Below, piece by piece: positions 34,368 through 43,462 of a DNA stretch of 43,462 bases (position 1 is the first letter of the stretch; every line of letters starts with the position of its first letter). The stretch spans positions 1 to 43,462 of the forward strand of contig DYKO01000022.1 of NCBI GenBank assembly GCA_020722565.1. Direction: 5' to 3'. The notes beneath the pieces are model-generated. The model saw only the letters and a list, made by a program, of their open reading frames with translations, did no database searches and had not been told where the DNA came from. This stretch comes from Rikenella microfusus (lineage in GTDB: Bacteria; Bacteroidota; Bacteroidia; Bacteroidales; Tenuifilaceae). A program made the position numbers and the translations under genes.

Positions 34368-34721
34368 ATGGATAACTTAACCGGGAAATGGAATTTTACC
34401 GAAGAGTTTGAATGCGGAATCGACAGGGGCTTTGCCATCCTTGAGCATAATGGTGATAAGATTACCGGATACCTTGAATACGAGGAGTGCATTGAGGACG
34501 AAGAACCCTTTATGGTGCGCCAAATGGTAGAGGGTACCATACATGGCAATAGTGTTGTTTTACGGGGGGGAGGGGGGGTGTACCCCGATGGAAAACCAAT
34601 TCCCAATTACAATCTTGATATCCTTGAGGGCACCTACACCCATGAAAAGAAGATTGTTGGCCACACTTACGACTCCGAGGATGTTTGCGGCGTTTTTGTA
34701 ATGACCCGAGCCGATGATTAA
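34368..34721 (+). CDS. Uncharacterised small protein
   Basis: From the ATG at 34368 this is an acidic 117-residue protein without signal peptide or membrane helix, which I do not recognise. It looks like a small beta-rich domain: TGKWNFTEEFECGIDRGFAI at the start, KITGYLEYEECIEDEEPFMV in the middle and YTHEKKIVGHTYDSEDVCGV near the end. The GTWxx-type repeated strand pattern resembles lipocalin-like or META-like small barrels, which is only an impression. A G7-A-G7 tract (34564-34578) encodes the RGGGGV loop and is a possible slippage site. The queD-like gene follows after 48 bases. Confidence 0.75.
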   Translation: MDNLTGKWNFTEEFECGIDRGFAILEHNGDKITGYLEYEECIEDEEPFMVRQMVEGTIHGNSVVLRGGGGVYPDGKPIPNYNLDILEGTYTHEKKIVGHTYDSEDVCGVFVMTRADD

Positions 34722-34769
34722 CGATTAACTTTAAGAATCAACACTCAACAATTAAAGAGCTATCATTCT

Positions 34770-35216
34770 ATGACAAAAATTCGACTTACCAAGGAGTTCC
34801 GTTTTGAAATGGCTCATGCCCTTGAAGGCTACGATGGTCTTTGTCGGCATATGCACGGCCATTCCTACATACTTACCGTAACAATTATTGGCGAACCCAT
34901 TCAGCAGGAGGGGCATCCCAAATTGGGCATGGTTATGGATTTTGGCGATTTGAAGCGAATAGTCAATCCGCTCATTGTTGAGCGATTCGATCATGCCGTA
35001 GCCGTTATGTCAAACACACCAACACACAAAAAACTTTTAGATGCAGGTTTTCAACGCATTGTGGCCTTGCCCTTTCAACCCACCTGTGAGAATATGATTA
35101 GCTATTTTGCCCAAGTAATCATGGAAAAATTACCCCCAACGGTAAAGCTCCACCACCTGAGACTTCACGAAACTGCCACATCGTATGCCGAGTGGTATGC
35201 CTCCGATAATTTATAA
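34770..35216 (+). CDS. queD: 6-carboxytetrahydropterin synthase / 6-pyruvoyltetrahydropterin synthase family
   Basis: The 148-residue protein is a QueD/PTPS homologue. Zinc ligands are His16 (FEMAH), His29 and His31 in CRHMHGHSY, with catalytic Cys25. Downstream, MDFGDLKRIV, RFDHAV and PTCENM supply the catalytic Asp/His and the substrate-binding glutamate. QueD makes 6-carboxytetrahydropterin from dihydroneopterin triphosphate in the route to queuosine. No QueC, QueE or QueF gene is nearby, so a pterin branch cannot be excluded. It shares orientation with the preceding small gene and polA. Confidence 0.85.
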   Translation: MTKIRLTKEFRFEMAHALEGYDGLCRHMHGHSYILTVTIIGEPIQQEGHPKLGMVMDFGDLKRIVNPLIVERFDHAVAVMSNTPTHKKLLDAGFQRIVALPFQPTCENMISYFAQVIMEKLPPTVKLHHLRLHETATSYAEWYASDNL

Positions 35217-35351
35217 ATCGCACCAAACGGCTTATAAAAAACTCATGTAGGGGAGTTTGCACAAAAATTTGAAAATAACCTGGTTCGGTGATGGTTGGTA
35301 AAGAGCTACATAGAAATGATTGAAAGAATAATGACATAAATATATATAGGG

Positions 35352-38123
35352 ATGAAAAAACGCCTTCTACTCCTCGATGCCTATGCCCTGATATACAGGG
35401 CATACTACGCATTTATAAACCGCCCCATACGAAACAGTAAGGGACTAAACACCTCAGCAGTTTATGGCTTTATTCGGGCCACCTTCGATGCCATTAAAAA
35501 ATTTAATCCTACCCATGTGGCAGTGGCATTCGATGTTTCAGGAAAAACTTTTAGAAATGATATTTATCCCGACTATAAGGCTCAACGCGATGAAACCCCT
35601 GAAGATATTAGGGTTTCGGTACCCATAATAAAAAGTTTACTCAAGGCACTTAATATTTCCATCATTGAAAAGGAAGGCTTTGAAGCCGATGACATTATTG
35701 GCACACTTGCCACAAAGGCCAATCCCAAAGAGTTTGAGGTGATAATGATGACCCCCGATAAGGATTACGGGCAACTTTTAAGTGAGAATATTATCATTGC
35801 CAAGCCTGGACGCAGCGGCAACGAAATGGAGATTGTAACCGCCGAACAGTTTTGCAAAGATTACGATATTCAGAACCCAAAACAGTTTATCGATATACTT
35901 GCCATTTGGGGCGATACATCCGACAACATTAAAGGGGTAAACAAGGTGGGCGAAAAAACAGCAGCTAAGTTGATTTCGCAGTTTGGTAGTATCGATAATC
36001 TATTGAGTAATATCGATAAATTAAGTCCGGCACAAAAAGAAAACTTTGAGGCAGCACGCAACATCATTTCCCTTAACCGTAAGCTTGTAACCATTGTTAC
36101 CGATATCGCCCTTAATGTAGATATTGAAAAAGACTTTAGTGTTAAACCACCTAATTCCGATGAGCTGTTGCCTATTCTAGAAGACTTAGAGTTTCGGTCG
36201 TTGATTAAAGAATTTGCCGTATCGCCTAAAAAAGAGGAGACCCAGTACGTTCAGGGCTCACTGTTCAATTCCCCTGCACCTGAACCCCCAAAACCCATCA
36301 TTAACCTCAAAACCATAAACGATTTTAATGTTGATTACCACAGTGCGGTCACGGCCGAAGAGCGCAGTGCGCTAATTGATGAGCTGAACCAATGCAAAGA
36401 GTTTGCATTCGATACGGAAACAACAAGCCTCGATTCCATTTCGGCCGAACTCGTGGGAATGTCATTTGCAACACAACCCTTTAATGCATGGTGGGTGCCC
36501 GTTCCACAGAATCAAGAGGAAGCCAGAGCACTGGTACTAGAGTTTGCATCGGTATTTGGCAATGAGTCCATTGCCAAAATTGGGCAGAACATTAAGTTCG
36601 ACATGCAGATTCTGCTGAGCTATGGAATCAATATTAAAGGGAAACTTTACGATACCATGCTGGCTCACTACCTTTTGGATCCCGATTCACGTCACAATCT
36701 CGACCTTTTGGCCGAGATATATTTGAACTATAAACCCATCAGCATAGAGGAGCTAATTGGTAAAAAGGGTGTGAATCAGGTCAGTATGCGCCATGTTGCT
36801 CCTGAAGTAATAACCCGTTATGCCTGTGAGGATGCCGATATTGCGCTACAACTTAAAGACATTCTTTTTAAAGAAATTGCCGAGCAGGGGTTAACCAATT
36901 TGTACGAAACATTGGAAGCCCCACTAATAGAGGTTTTAACATACATGGAGCGCTTCGGTGTGAGCCTTGATGTGAGTAGCCTATCGGAGTACGGTCAGGT
37001 TTTAACTAGTCAGATGTTTGAACTTGAGCGTGAGATTCGTGAAATGGCCGGAGTGCCCGACCTCAATGTATCTTCGCCACGGAAATTGGGAGAGGTGCTG
37101 TTTGAGAAGTTAAAGATTACCTCCGATGCCAAGCTAACTAAAACCAAACAGTACTCCACCAGCGAGGAGGAACTGCAAAAGTACATCAATGCGCATCCTA
37201 TTGTTGGAATGATTTTGGAATTCCGTGGAATTAAAAAGTTGTTATCAACCTACATTGAAACGCTTCCCTCTCTAGTAAATCCTAAAACAGGAAAAATTCA
37301 CACTTCGTTTAATCAGGCTGTAGCTTCAACCGGACGGTTGAGCTCCAACAACCCCAACCTTCAGAATATACCCATTCGCGATGATAATGGTCGGGAAATC
37401 CGCAAGGCATTTATCCCTTCGGGCAACGATTTCCTTTTACTTTCGGCCGATTACTCACAGATTGAACTGCGTCTGATGGCACACATGAGCTCCGACCCTC
37501 TAATGTTGGAAGCATTCGAAAGGGGTGAGGATATCCATGCTGCCACCGCTGCCAAAATATTCAAGATTCCGCTTAGTGAGGTAACCTCTGACCATCGCCG
37601 AAAAGCCAAAACTGCCAACTTCGGAATGATTTATGGCATCTCGGCCTTTGGCCTATCGCAGCGGCTGGGCATTTCACGTACCGATGCCAAGGAACTTATT
37701 GATGGCTACTTTAACACCTACCAAGGGGTTAAGGAATATATGGAACAGTGTGCGGCACAGGCAAGGGAGCGTGGTTGGGTGGAAACCATTTTTGGTCGCA
37801 AGCGCTACTTGCCCGATATCAATTCAAACAATCAGGTGGTTCGCGGATTAGCTGAACGAAACGCCATTAATGCTCCCATTCAGGGCTCAGCAGCCGATAT
37901 TATTAAGGTTGCCATGATTAAAATTCACGAAGAATTCAGGAAACTTAGGTTGAAATCAAAAATGATAATTCAGGTTCATGATGAGCTAGTTTTTGATGTT
38001 TACCAACCCGAACTTGATGAGGTAAAGAAAATAGTAAAAACTTGCATGGAAGGTGCTGCCAATCTTAAGGTTCCGCTTGAGGTTGAAATGGGTACAGGAA
38101 GAAACTGGCTCGAAGCGCACTAA
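35352..38123 (+). CDS. polA: DNA polymerase I
   Basis: The 923-residue protein is full length, with a 5' nuclease domain (about 1-290), a 3'-5' exonuclease domain (about 325-520) and a family A polymerase domain (about 540-923). Proofreading residues are intact: DTETTS (Exo I), NIKFDMQ (Exo II) and YACEDADIA (Exo III). Polymerase motifs A (DYSQIELRLMAH), B (RRKAKTANFGMIYG) and C (QVHDELVFDV) are present. The enzyme fills gaps in repair and removes RNA primers. Its stop codon overlaps the stop of the convergent dus gene by two bases. No terminator is seen between them. Confidence 0.98.
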   Translation: MKKRLLLLDAYALIYRAYYAFINRPIRNSKGLNTSAVYGFIRATFDAIKKFNPTHVAVAFDVSGKTFRNDIYPDYKAQRDETPEDIRVSVPIIKSLLKALNISIIEKEGFEADDIIGTLATKANPKEFEVIMMTPDKDYGQLLSENIIIAKPGRSGNEMEIVTAEQFCKDYDIQNPKQFIDILAIWGDTSDNIKGVNKVGEKTAAKLISQFGSIDNLLSNIDKLSPAQKENFEAARNIISLNRKLVTIVTDIALNVDIEKDFSVKPPNSDELLPILEDLEFRSLIKEFAVSPKKEETQYVQGSLFNSPAPEPPKPIINLKTINDFNVDYHSAVTAEERSALIDELNQCKEFAFDTETTSLDSISAELVGMSFATQPFNAWWVPVPQNQEEARALVLEFASVFGNESIAKIGQNIKFDMQILLSYGINIKGKLYDTMLAHYLLDPDSRHNLDLLAEIYLNYKPISIEELIGKKGVNQVSMRHVAPEVITRYACEDADIALQLKDILFKEIAEQGLTNLYETLEAPLIEVLTYMERFGVSLDVSSLSEYGQVLTSQMFELEREIREMAGVPDLNVSSPRKLGEVLFEKLKITSDAKLTKTKQYSTSEEELQKYINAHPIVGMILEFRGIKKLLSTYIETLPSLVNPKTGKIHTSFNQAVASTGRLSSNNPNLQNIPIRDDNGREIRKAFIPSGNDFLLLSADYSQIELRLMAHMSSDPLMLEAFERGEDIHAATAAKIFKIPLSEVTSDHRRKAKTANFGMIYGISAFGLSQRLGISRTDAKELIDGYFNTYQGVKEYMEQCAAQARERGWVETIFGRKRYLPDINSNNQVVRGLAERNAINAPIQGSAADIIKVAMIKIHEEFRKLRLKSKMIIQVHDELVFDVYQPELDEVKKIVKTCMEGAANLKVPLEVEMGTGRNWLEAH

Positions 38124-39148
38124 TCCTCTTTGTTGGTCCAGGGCGATGGGTTTACAGATTCATCAACTACATAGTTGCTGTATCGTTCAACTATATGATT
38201 TAGCAACGAGTAAACCTCAGCGGGGTCAAGCGTGGTTAAAAGTTTTATCCTGATATCCTTAAAGTGGGGTAGTCCTTTGAAGTAGAAAGAAAAATGCCTG
38301 CGCATTTCCAACATTCCGGTTATAGGACCTTTAACCTGCAGGGATCGCTCAAAGTGCATTCGTGCAATGTCAACCTTATCTTTTGTGGGGAGGGGTGGCA
38401 TCAAACAACCGGTTTTAAGGTAGTGCTTAATCTCAGCAAAAATCCAAGGGCGCCCATAGGTGGCCCGGCCAATCATTATTCCATCAACTCCGTAGCGGTC
38501 GAACATATCCTTTGCCCTTTTCGGGCTATCGATGTCACCGTTACCTATGACAGGTATATGCATTCGGGGATTACGCTTAACCTCACCAATTAGAGTCCAG
38601 TCGGCTTTTCCGGTATAGAGCTGGGCGCGTGTACGGCCGTGTATGGTAATAGCCTTAATTCCAACATCCTGAAGCCTTTCGGCTATCTCTACAATATTCT
38701 TGTTATCATCGTTCCAACCCAGTCGGGTTTTCACAGTAACGGGCAGATGGGTGGCCCCAACAATGCGGCTGGTCATCTCCACCATCTTAGGAACATCGCG
38801 CATCATACCGGAACCCGCACCGCGGTTGGCTATTTTTTTTACAGGACAACCAAAATTGATATCAATAACATCGGGATTTGCCTCAGTGGCAATACGGGCG
38901 GCCTCCACCATACTTTCGATTATATGGCCGTAGAGCTGAATCCCAATAGGCCGCTCATAATCGTAGATGTTTAGCTTTGCTACGCTACTTCCTGCATCCC
39001 GAATTAGTCCATCGGCATTAATAAATTCGGTGTACATCATATCGGCACCAAAGTGCTTGCACATGTAACGGAACGAGGGGTCGGTAACGTCCTCCATGGG
39101 TGCCAGCAACACCGGTTTATCGCCTAAATCAACATTCCCTATCTTCAT
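38120..39148 (-). CDS. dusB: tRNA-dihydrouridine synthase (DusB-like)
   Basis: From the ATG at 39148 (KIGNVDLGDKPVLLAPMEDV) this is a 342-residue flavoenzyme that reduces uridine in tRNA. The FMN-binding TIM barrel motifs are DINFGCPVKKIANRGAGSGM with the catalytic cysteine, VTVKTRLGWND, ITIHGRTR and VIGNGDI. The C-terminal helical tRNA-binding domain follows. A start ten codons earlier would add an unsupported tail. The family is clear; DusB versus DusA or DusC is less certain from eye alone. Confidence 0.9.
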   Translation of the reverse strand: MKIGNVDLGDKPVLLAPMEDVTDPSFRYMCKHFGADMMYTEFINADGLIRDAGSSVAKLNIYDYERPIGIQLYGHIIESMVEAARIATEANPDVIDINFGCPVKKIANRGAGSGMMRDVPKMVEMTSRIVGATHLPVTVKTRLGWNDDNKNIVEIAERLQDVGIKAITIHGRTRAQLYTGKADWTLIGEVKRNPRMHIPVIGNGDIDSPKRAKDMFDRYGVDGIMIGRATYGRPWIFAEIKHYLKTGCLMPPLPTKDKVDIARMHFERSLQVKGPITGMLEMRRHFSFYFKGLPHFKDIRIKLLTTLDPAEVYSLLNHIVERYSNYVVDESVNPSPWTNKED

Positions 39149-39246
39149 TATCAATCTTTTGCCTCGCAAAAATATCAAAAGAAGTAAACAGAAGCGTCTT
39201 GTTTAAATTAATTAAAATTACTTTTGCAGAAATATTTACACATGTT

Positions 39247-40167
39247 ATGGTGCAGGGGTCACTTTCATCGGTTTCGGGGGTTGTTAAAATGATTATCCTC
39301 GGTTTCATTGTCCTTTTTTCATCGTTGCTGTTTACAGGGTTAGGTGCCCTGCTGTCGAATTCGATTTTTGGGGTATCGGTGCTAAATCTAGCCACGGGGC
39401 TTGACTTTTCGGGTAGCAACTTGAATGCCCTTAAATTTATGCAAATAATGCAAACCACCGGGATATTTATTGTCCCGTCGTTTGCTGCAGCATTCCTGTA
39501 TTCTGATAAACCATTACGCTTCTTAGGTTTTGAGCCGGTAAAAAAAGGAATCTATCTTAAAGTATTTGTATTGGTGCTTATCTCCCTACCAGCCATAAAT
39601 CTTCTGGCATCGATAAACGAACTTCTGCCTATGAGCCAATGGATGGTAGATATGGAGCTAGCAGCAGAAAGGATTACCAAGGCTTTTCTTGTAACCGATA
39701 GTGCAGCTGCTTTTATGGTGAACATTGTAATGATTGCCATTCTACCTGCAATTGGAGAGGAACTGCTTTTTAGGGGAATTATTCAAAAACAGCTGATAAG
39801 GTTAACAAATTCGCAATGGTGGGGAATAGTTTTGGCGGCAGCCTTTTTTAGTGCAATTCATCTTCAGTTTAAGGGGTTTATTCCTCGTTTTGCACTGGGT
39901 GTGATGCTGGGATACCTATTTGCGGTTACGGGGAGCATATGGGTTGCCATTGCCGCACATTTTTTTAATAATGCCATTGCTACGGTTGGCTACTTGTTTA
40001 TGGGTTTGGGTAAAATGGATAAAAGCGTTGAGAATATTGGCGGAATCCAACAGGAATGGCTAATTGGCATAATTTGTATGGGAGTGGCTGTAGCCCTGAT
40101 GGTTGCTATCAAGAATGAATACGGATTAGAAAAATCAGAAGAGTTTGGGGATGGCGCTGGTTACTAA
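39247..40167 (+). CDS. CPBP family intramembrane glutamic metalloprotease
   Basis: From the ATG at 39247 the product is 306 residues with about eight membrane helices. The Abi/CPBP catalytic motifs are intact: EExxxR in GEELLFRGIIQK, FxxxH in FFSAIHLQFKG, and HxxxN in HFFNNAIA. The family includes Rce1-like CAAX proteases, bacteriocin-immunity proteins and peptide processing enzymes. Long upstream in-frame codons lie over the dus gene and are rejected. The stop overlaps the end of the convergent 40135 gene by 33 bases. Substrate is unknown. Confidence 0.9.
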   Translation: MVQGSLSSVSGVVKMIILGFIVLFSSLLFTGLGALLSNSIFGVSVLNLATGLDFSGSNLNALKFMQIMQTTGIFIVPSFAAAFLYSDKPLRFLGFEPVKKGIYLKVFVLVLISLPAINLLASINELLPMSQWMVDMELAAERITKAFLVTDSAAAFMVNIVMIAILPAIGEELLFRGIIQKQLIRLTNSQWWGIVLAAAFFSAIHLQFKGFIPRFALGVMLGYLFAVTGSIWVAIAAHFFNNAIATVGYLFMGLGKMDKSVENIGGIQQEWLIGIICMGVAVALMVAIKNEYGLEKSEEFGDGAGY

Positions 40168-40866
40168 TGAAATATTTTTTAGTTCGTTTTTACGGTAAAC
40201 ATAAACTACACCATACTCAGCAGCTTTTTTGCGTCGCTCATCGTCGGGAATTTTTTTGTAGTGCTCCTCCACCTCGTTCCAGATGCTAACAGTAATTTCA
40301 TCGGCACGGGAACGGAGCTCATTGAGTTGGTTAAGCATGCGCTGTGTATTTTGTTGAAGTACTTTTTGGTAGTTATGGGCCTCGAGAAATTGATCATACC
40401 TTACTTTTACTACTGCAATGGTGGGATTAGTAATGGGCGACATGCCCTTACGCATTCGTAACATTTCGCCATCAATAATTTTCTTACCCCATTCAATGAG
40501 GTCTTTTTCGGTGTTGAGTGAGGGTATTTTAGATTCATCTATATCCATTTCGTACATTTCCCTAACTGTTGCCTGAAGTTCACCGCGGGCAATTGCCATG
40601 TTAAGTACCTGAATAAAATGAGAAAGGTAAAGCCTGGCCTTTTTAACCAGTTGCTGGTAATCGCGGCTACGCTCAACCTGTGTTTCGTAAGCTGCCTTGT
40701 AGTGGGCAATAGCCCTTTCAAAAGAATTTATAAAAAGTTCAACCTTTAAGTAGGTAGCCTGCGAAAAAGCCAGTTCTTGCGGATGGGTATTTTTTGCTTT
40801 TTGGTAGGCTATTTTTAAAGCACGTATGCGTGCGCTATCGGTGTTTGGCAATCGGCGATAAGGCAT
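40135..40866 (-). CDS. Uncharacterised helical protein
   Basis: The 243-residue protein has no signal peptide or membrane segment and I do not recognise its family. It appears almost entirely alpha-helical, highly charged in places, with a long helical repeat feel (FERAIAHYKAAYETQVERSR). A TPTIA/NPTIAVVK-type loop interrupts the middle and a terminal beta-like segment YGVVYVYRKNELKNI ends it. The frame is long and its codon use resembles neighbours. It ends inside the 3' end of the CPBP gene on the other strand. No partner is evident nearby. Confidence 0.75.
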   Translation of the reverse strand: MPYRRLPNTDSARIRALKIAYQKAKNTHPQELAFSQATYLKVELFINSFERAIAHYKAAYETQVERSRDYQQLVKKARLYLSHFIQVLNMAIARGELQATVREMYEMDIDESKIPSLNTEKDLIEWGKKIIDGEMLRMRKGMSPITNPTIAVVKVRYDQFLEAHNYQKVLQQNTQRMLNQLNELRSRADEITVSIWNEVEEHYKKIPDDERRKKAAEYGVVYVYRKNELKNISLVTSAIPKLF

Positions 40867-41271
40867 GGCTTTAATGGTTTAAGGTTATACACTGAAAACG
40901 AAAGACTTATTACTTGCGAATATATAACAACAAATAAAAAAATCAACTCTATTCGTAAAAAAAATATTTGTTATTTTCAAAAAATTTATATAAAGCACCC
41001 ATGTAAGTCAACTTAGATAATAGATAAACAAAATATGGCTGTTTACTTGCGGCGAGTCCTTCGGGGTTCATCCAAACGTTTGTGAGCGTTTAAGGTAAAA
41101 ATATAATTTACAGGAATTTAATATGTTAAATTTTGCAAGGCTAAAAACAATTCCTGTGGCTCAAGATTAATTTTTTAACTGCCAAAACCCTTAGCTGATT
41201 TAACACATAAACTTTGTAAGCTGTTAAATTGGGAATTGAAGGAAGATAAGTATTCCTATTTTTTTCAAAGT
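40867..41271. other. Gene-free AT-rich spacer
   Basis: The region lies upstream of the helical protein gene and downstream of the glycosyltransferase gene. No coding frame or strong promoter match is seen. A small hairpin, AAACG...CGTTT, occurs near 41075-41092, without a T tract. Confidence 0.5.
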
Positions 41272-42474
41272 CTAAACCGGTTTTCCTATTTTATTTAAAA
41301 TCTCAGTAGAAATAAACTCTTCAAATTGATTTACCACCTTTTCAATTCTTAAATTATCACGGGCAAATGTAATGGCGTTTCTACTCAATTCTTCTAGTAA
41401 TTCCCGATTGTGTATCAGAGTAGTTAGTTTTACGATGAATTCATTTTCATTGGAAAAAATAAGACCATTTATTCCATCGGCTACCACATCGGCAACACCC
41501 GGTATTTGGCGGGTGAGAATTGGTAAGCCCGATGCCAGCGCTTCGTTCACCGAATTAGGTGGGTAACCCTCAGCATAGGATGCAACTAAATAAACATGGG
41601 CTAACCTATAGTATGGCTTAGGATCGGTTTGGCGCCCCAAAAAACGGATTCTTGAACCTAATATTTCTTCTGCTAATGCCTTATTTTTTTTCATCTCATT
41701 GTTGTGACGGAACATAATATCCCAATTGGGGGCCTCGTAGCTTCCCAAATGCAGCAATACAAAGTCATCCTCTAGTCTCGCTAACCAGTTAAAAATTTCA
41801 GGAAATCCCTTTCGTTTAATCAGGTGCCCCACAACAAGAATGATGAAGCTATTTTCAGAAATATCAAGTTTTTTCCGAAGCATCCGAGTTTCCTCTCTAC
41901 TAATAGAATAGCAAAACCAATCGCTACTCACACCTTGAAAAGATTGGAAGAATTTTGCATTCTTAAACCTTTGTTTCCAGGATAGGCTAAATGATGAGTT
42001 AAGCGAGTAGTAGCCCGATAATTTTGGAAAAATCAACCTGTTGATTAGGCCTGATGGAAATTTAAACAGGGCTTGAGCATCGTCAAAACCCCAAAGTGTA
42101 GAGCGGAAAACTAATTTAGTTCGGGTTAATACTGCTAAAACAGCTATAAGTTTATATCCGGGCATTGCCCCATAAATAATCCATACTGAATTAAAATCCG
42201 CATTCAAGAGGAGGGATGTTAAAAGTTTAAATCTAAATATCAATCTGTTGATTATCGAACGATAAAAATATTTGATACGAACAATAAATACACCATCAAT
42301 GTTTTCTCTTTTCTTTAGCTTGCCCATGGGATTCAAACAAAAAATAAAAACCTTGTTACCTTTATGGGCAAGATTTCTGGCAAGTAGCATAGCACTTCGG
42401 CCATCGCCTGCAAATGCAGGAATGGTTTCGGATGTAAAAATGCAATAGGTTATACTTTTTTGGCTTGCATCCAT
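41272..42474 (-). CDS. Glycosyltransferase family 4-type (GT-B fold)
   Basis: The 400-residue protein has the two Rossmann domains of GT-B glycosyltransferases. The nucleotide-sugar-binding region reads SYAEGYPPNSVNEALASGLP, with the E-x7-E-type glutamate site, followed by TRQIPGVADVVADGINGLIF. The N-terminal acceptor part starts with a GDGRSAMLLARNLAHKGN loop. Such enzymes add a sugar from an NDP- or UDP-donor to a growing lipid-linked glycan or surface polymer. Sugar and acceptor are unknown. It diverges from the second glycosyltransferase-type gene by 57 bases. Confidence 0.88.
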   Translation of the reverse strand: MDASQKSITYCIFTSETIPAFAGDGRSAMLLARNLAHKGNKVFIFCLNPMGKLKKRENIDGVFIVRIKYFYRSIINRLIFRFKLLTSLLLNADFNSVWIIYGAMPGYKLIAVLAVLTRTKLVFRSTLWGFDDAQALFKFPSGLINRLIFPKLSGYYSLNSSFSLSWKQRFKNAKFFQSFQGVSSDWFCYSISREETRMLRKKLDISENSFIILVVGHLIKRKGFPEIFNWLARLEDDFVLLHLGSYEAPNWDIMFRHNNEMKKNKALAEEILGSRIRFLGRQTDPKPYYRLAHVYLVASYAEGYPPNSVNEALASGLPILTRQIPGVADVVADGINGLIFSNENEFIVKLTTLIHNRELLEELSRNAITFARDNLRIEKVVNQFEEFISTEILNKIGKPV

Positions 42475-42503
42475 AGCAGTTCATAGTTAAACACAAATTT
42501 GGT

Positions 42504-42511
42504 TAATTTTG
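42504..42511 (+). promoter_or_regulatory. -7 promoter element of the 42532 gene
   Basis: TAATTTTG matches TAnnTTTG. It lies 20 bases before the ATG in a 57-base divergent spacer. Confidence 0.4.
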
Positions 42512-42531
42512 TCAAGAAAGTATAAGAATAG

Positions 42532-43359
42532 ATGATATATATTGCCACGGTTCACTGGGAAACCGATAAATGGGTAGATATCCAGTTACGATATCTTCAG
42601 GAGAATATTAAACAACCCTTTAAGGTGTTTGCATTTTTGAGCGGCAAAGCCTGTAAGCAGAAAAGTCGGTTCCATTTTGCCTGCTGCGAGCCAATTCCTG
42701 AGCATGCCATAAAGTTAAACCTTTTGGCAAAATTTATTGGGCAGGTTGCCACCAATAGCGATATTTTAATTTTTATTGATGGCGATGCCTTCCCCATAAA
42801 ACCCATTGATGGCTTTATAAACCAAATGCTGGAGCGTTACCCCTTAGCGGGAATCCGCCGTACCGAGAATGTAGGCGATATTCAGCCACATCCCTCATTT
42901 TGTTTTACCACTGTGGGTTTTTGGAAGAGTATTGATGGCGACTGGAAGGAGGGATACCAGTGGAAAACATCTGCAGGGATTCTTAGAACCGATGTAGGAG
43001 GGAATCTCCTTAAAAACCTAATGGATAAAAAAATTGATTGGCTGCCCATTGAGCGTACTGATCAGCTAGCGCAACACCCCATTATGTTTGGTATTTATGG
43101 CGATATAGTTTACCACCATGGTGCAGGTTTCAGAACACCCCTATCGCTTTACGACCGAACAAAATCATTAACTTATGTAATCAAAATGCCACTTCTGGTT
43201 TGGTCATTGGATTGGCTGTTGAATAGGGTATCGATAAAAAATCGGTTTCGGCTCCACCGTTTACTTGGGATTAGTAAAAGAATTAAAATGCAAAACCAAT
43301 TCGAAAGTGATACGATTTATCAAAAAATAATTAGCAATAATCCAACCCTGTTTACTTGA
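42532..43359 (+). CDS. GT-A-like glycosyltransferase-type protein
   Basis: The 275-residue protein appears to be a GT-A fold enzyme. The N-terminal strand IYIATVHWETDKWVDIQLRY is followed by a DxD-type motif in LIFIDGDAFPIKP, which normally holds the metal and nucleotide-sugar phosphates. GIRRTENVGDIQPHPSFCFT and HHGAGFR lie in the acceptor-facing half. I do not recognise a specific family; some related proteins carry uncharacterised-domain labels. It diverges from a GT-B enzyme and may act on the same glycan. Function as a sugar transferase is likely but not certain. The final 103 bases after it hold no visible gene. Confidence 0.7.
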   Translation: MIYIATVHWETDKWVDIQLRYLQENIKQPFKVFAFLSGKACKQKSRFHFACCEPIPEHAIKLNLLAKFIGQVATNSDILIFIDGDAFPIKPIDGFINQMLERYPLAGIRRTENVGDIQPHPSFCFTTVGFWKSIDGDWKEGYQWKTSAGILRTDVGGNLLKNLMDKKIDWLPIERTDQLAQHPIMFGIYGDIVYHHGAGFRTPLSLYDRTKSLTYVIKMPLLVWSLDWLLNRVSIKNRFRLHRLLGISKRIKMQNQFESDTIYQKIISNNPTLFT

Positions 43360-43462
43360 CTCAAAGCAAATATTGTTTTAACTTTCGAATAAATATATTT
43401 TTTTAACTCCTAAATTCAAGTAATTAATGCAACTTTTTAAGAGGGCTTTGTAAATAAATATT

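Overview
This window is bacterial chromosome from the phylum Bacteroidota, probably a Bacteroidales/Marinilabiliales-like organism. The basis is an AT-rich genome, A-rich leaders instead of clear Shine-Dalgarno sites, repeated matches to the Bacteroidetes -7 promoter element TAnnTTTG, a PorZ-type type IX secretion protein, and a gingipain-like protease with a type IX C-terminal sorting domain. I see no rRNA, tRNA, CRISPR array, prophage or intact insertion sequence. Most of the window is core housekeeping and envelope sequence; the unusual material lies in intergenic DNA and signalling proteins.

Layout. 1-1280: a repeat-like left edge, a bacteriohemerythrin, a repeat-rich spacer, and a probable structured non-coding RNA (about 862-1205, +) directly upstream of efp. 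1281-5580: elongation factor P, a GAF/SpoIIE-type phosphatase, and a convergent polysaccharide pair (O-antigen ligase-like, Wzz-like). 5638-10441: tyrS, cvpA-like, an ArsR-type regulator, a polyprenyl diphosphate synthase and dgt. 10446-16669: a signalling block with a large Cache/HAMP/GAF/PAS protein lacking an output domain, an adenylate cyclase-HD fusion, and two tandem universal stress proteins. 16680-20360: rdgB, porZ and recO in one orientation.

20992-30196: a cyanophycinase-like lipoprotein gene broken by a one-base frameshift, a hybrid histidine kinase and a giant C25 protease. 30362-34266: hemW, rpiB, a deoxyhypusine-synthase-like gene and nfo. 34368-40866: a small protein with a G7-A-G7 tract, queD-like, polA, dus, a CPBP protease and an uncharacterised helical protein. 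41272-43359: two divergent glycosyltransferase-type genes.

How the genes connect. PorZ serves the type IX secretion route that should export the C25 protease, and in Porphyromonas this route attaches cargo to a surface polysaccharide. The Wzz/ligase pair and the glycosyltransferases may belong to such glycan synthesis, but that is inference. The cyclase-HD protein, Usp proteins, output-less sensor, SpoIIE phosphatase and hybrid kinase indicate substantial stress/redox signalling. The items most worth checking are the non-coding RNA upstream of efp, the cyclase-HD/Usp block, the abutting promoters of hemW and rpiB, the deoxyhypusine-synthase homologue in a bacterium that also encodes EF-P, and the frameshifted cyanophycinase.
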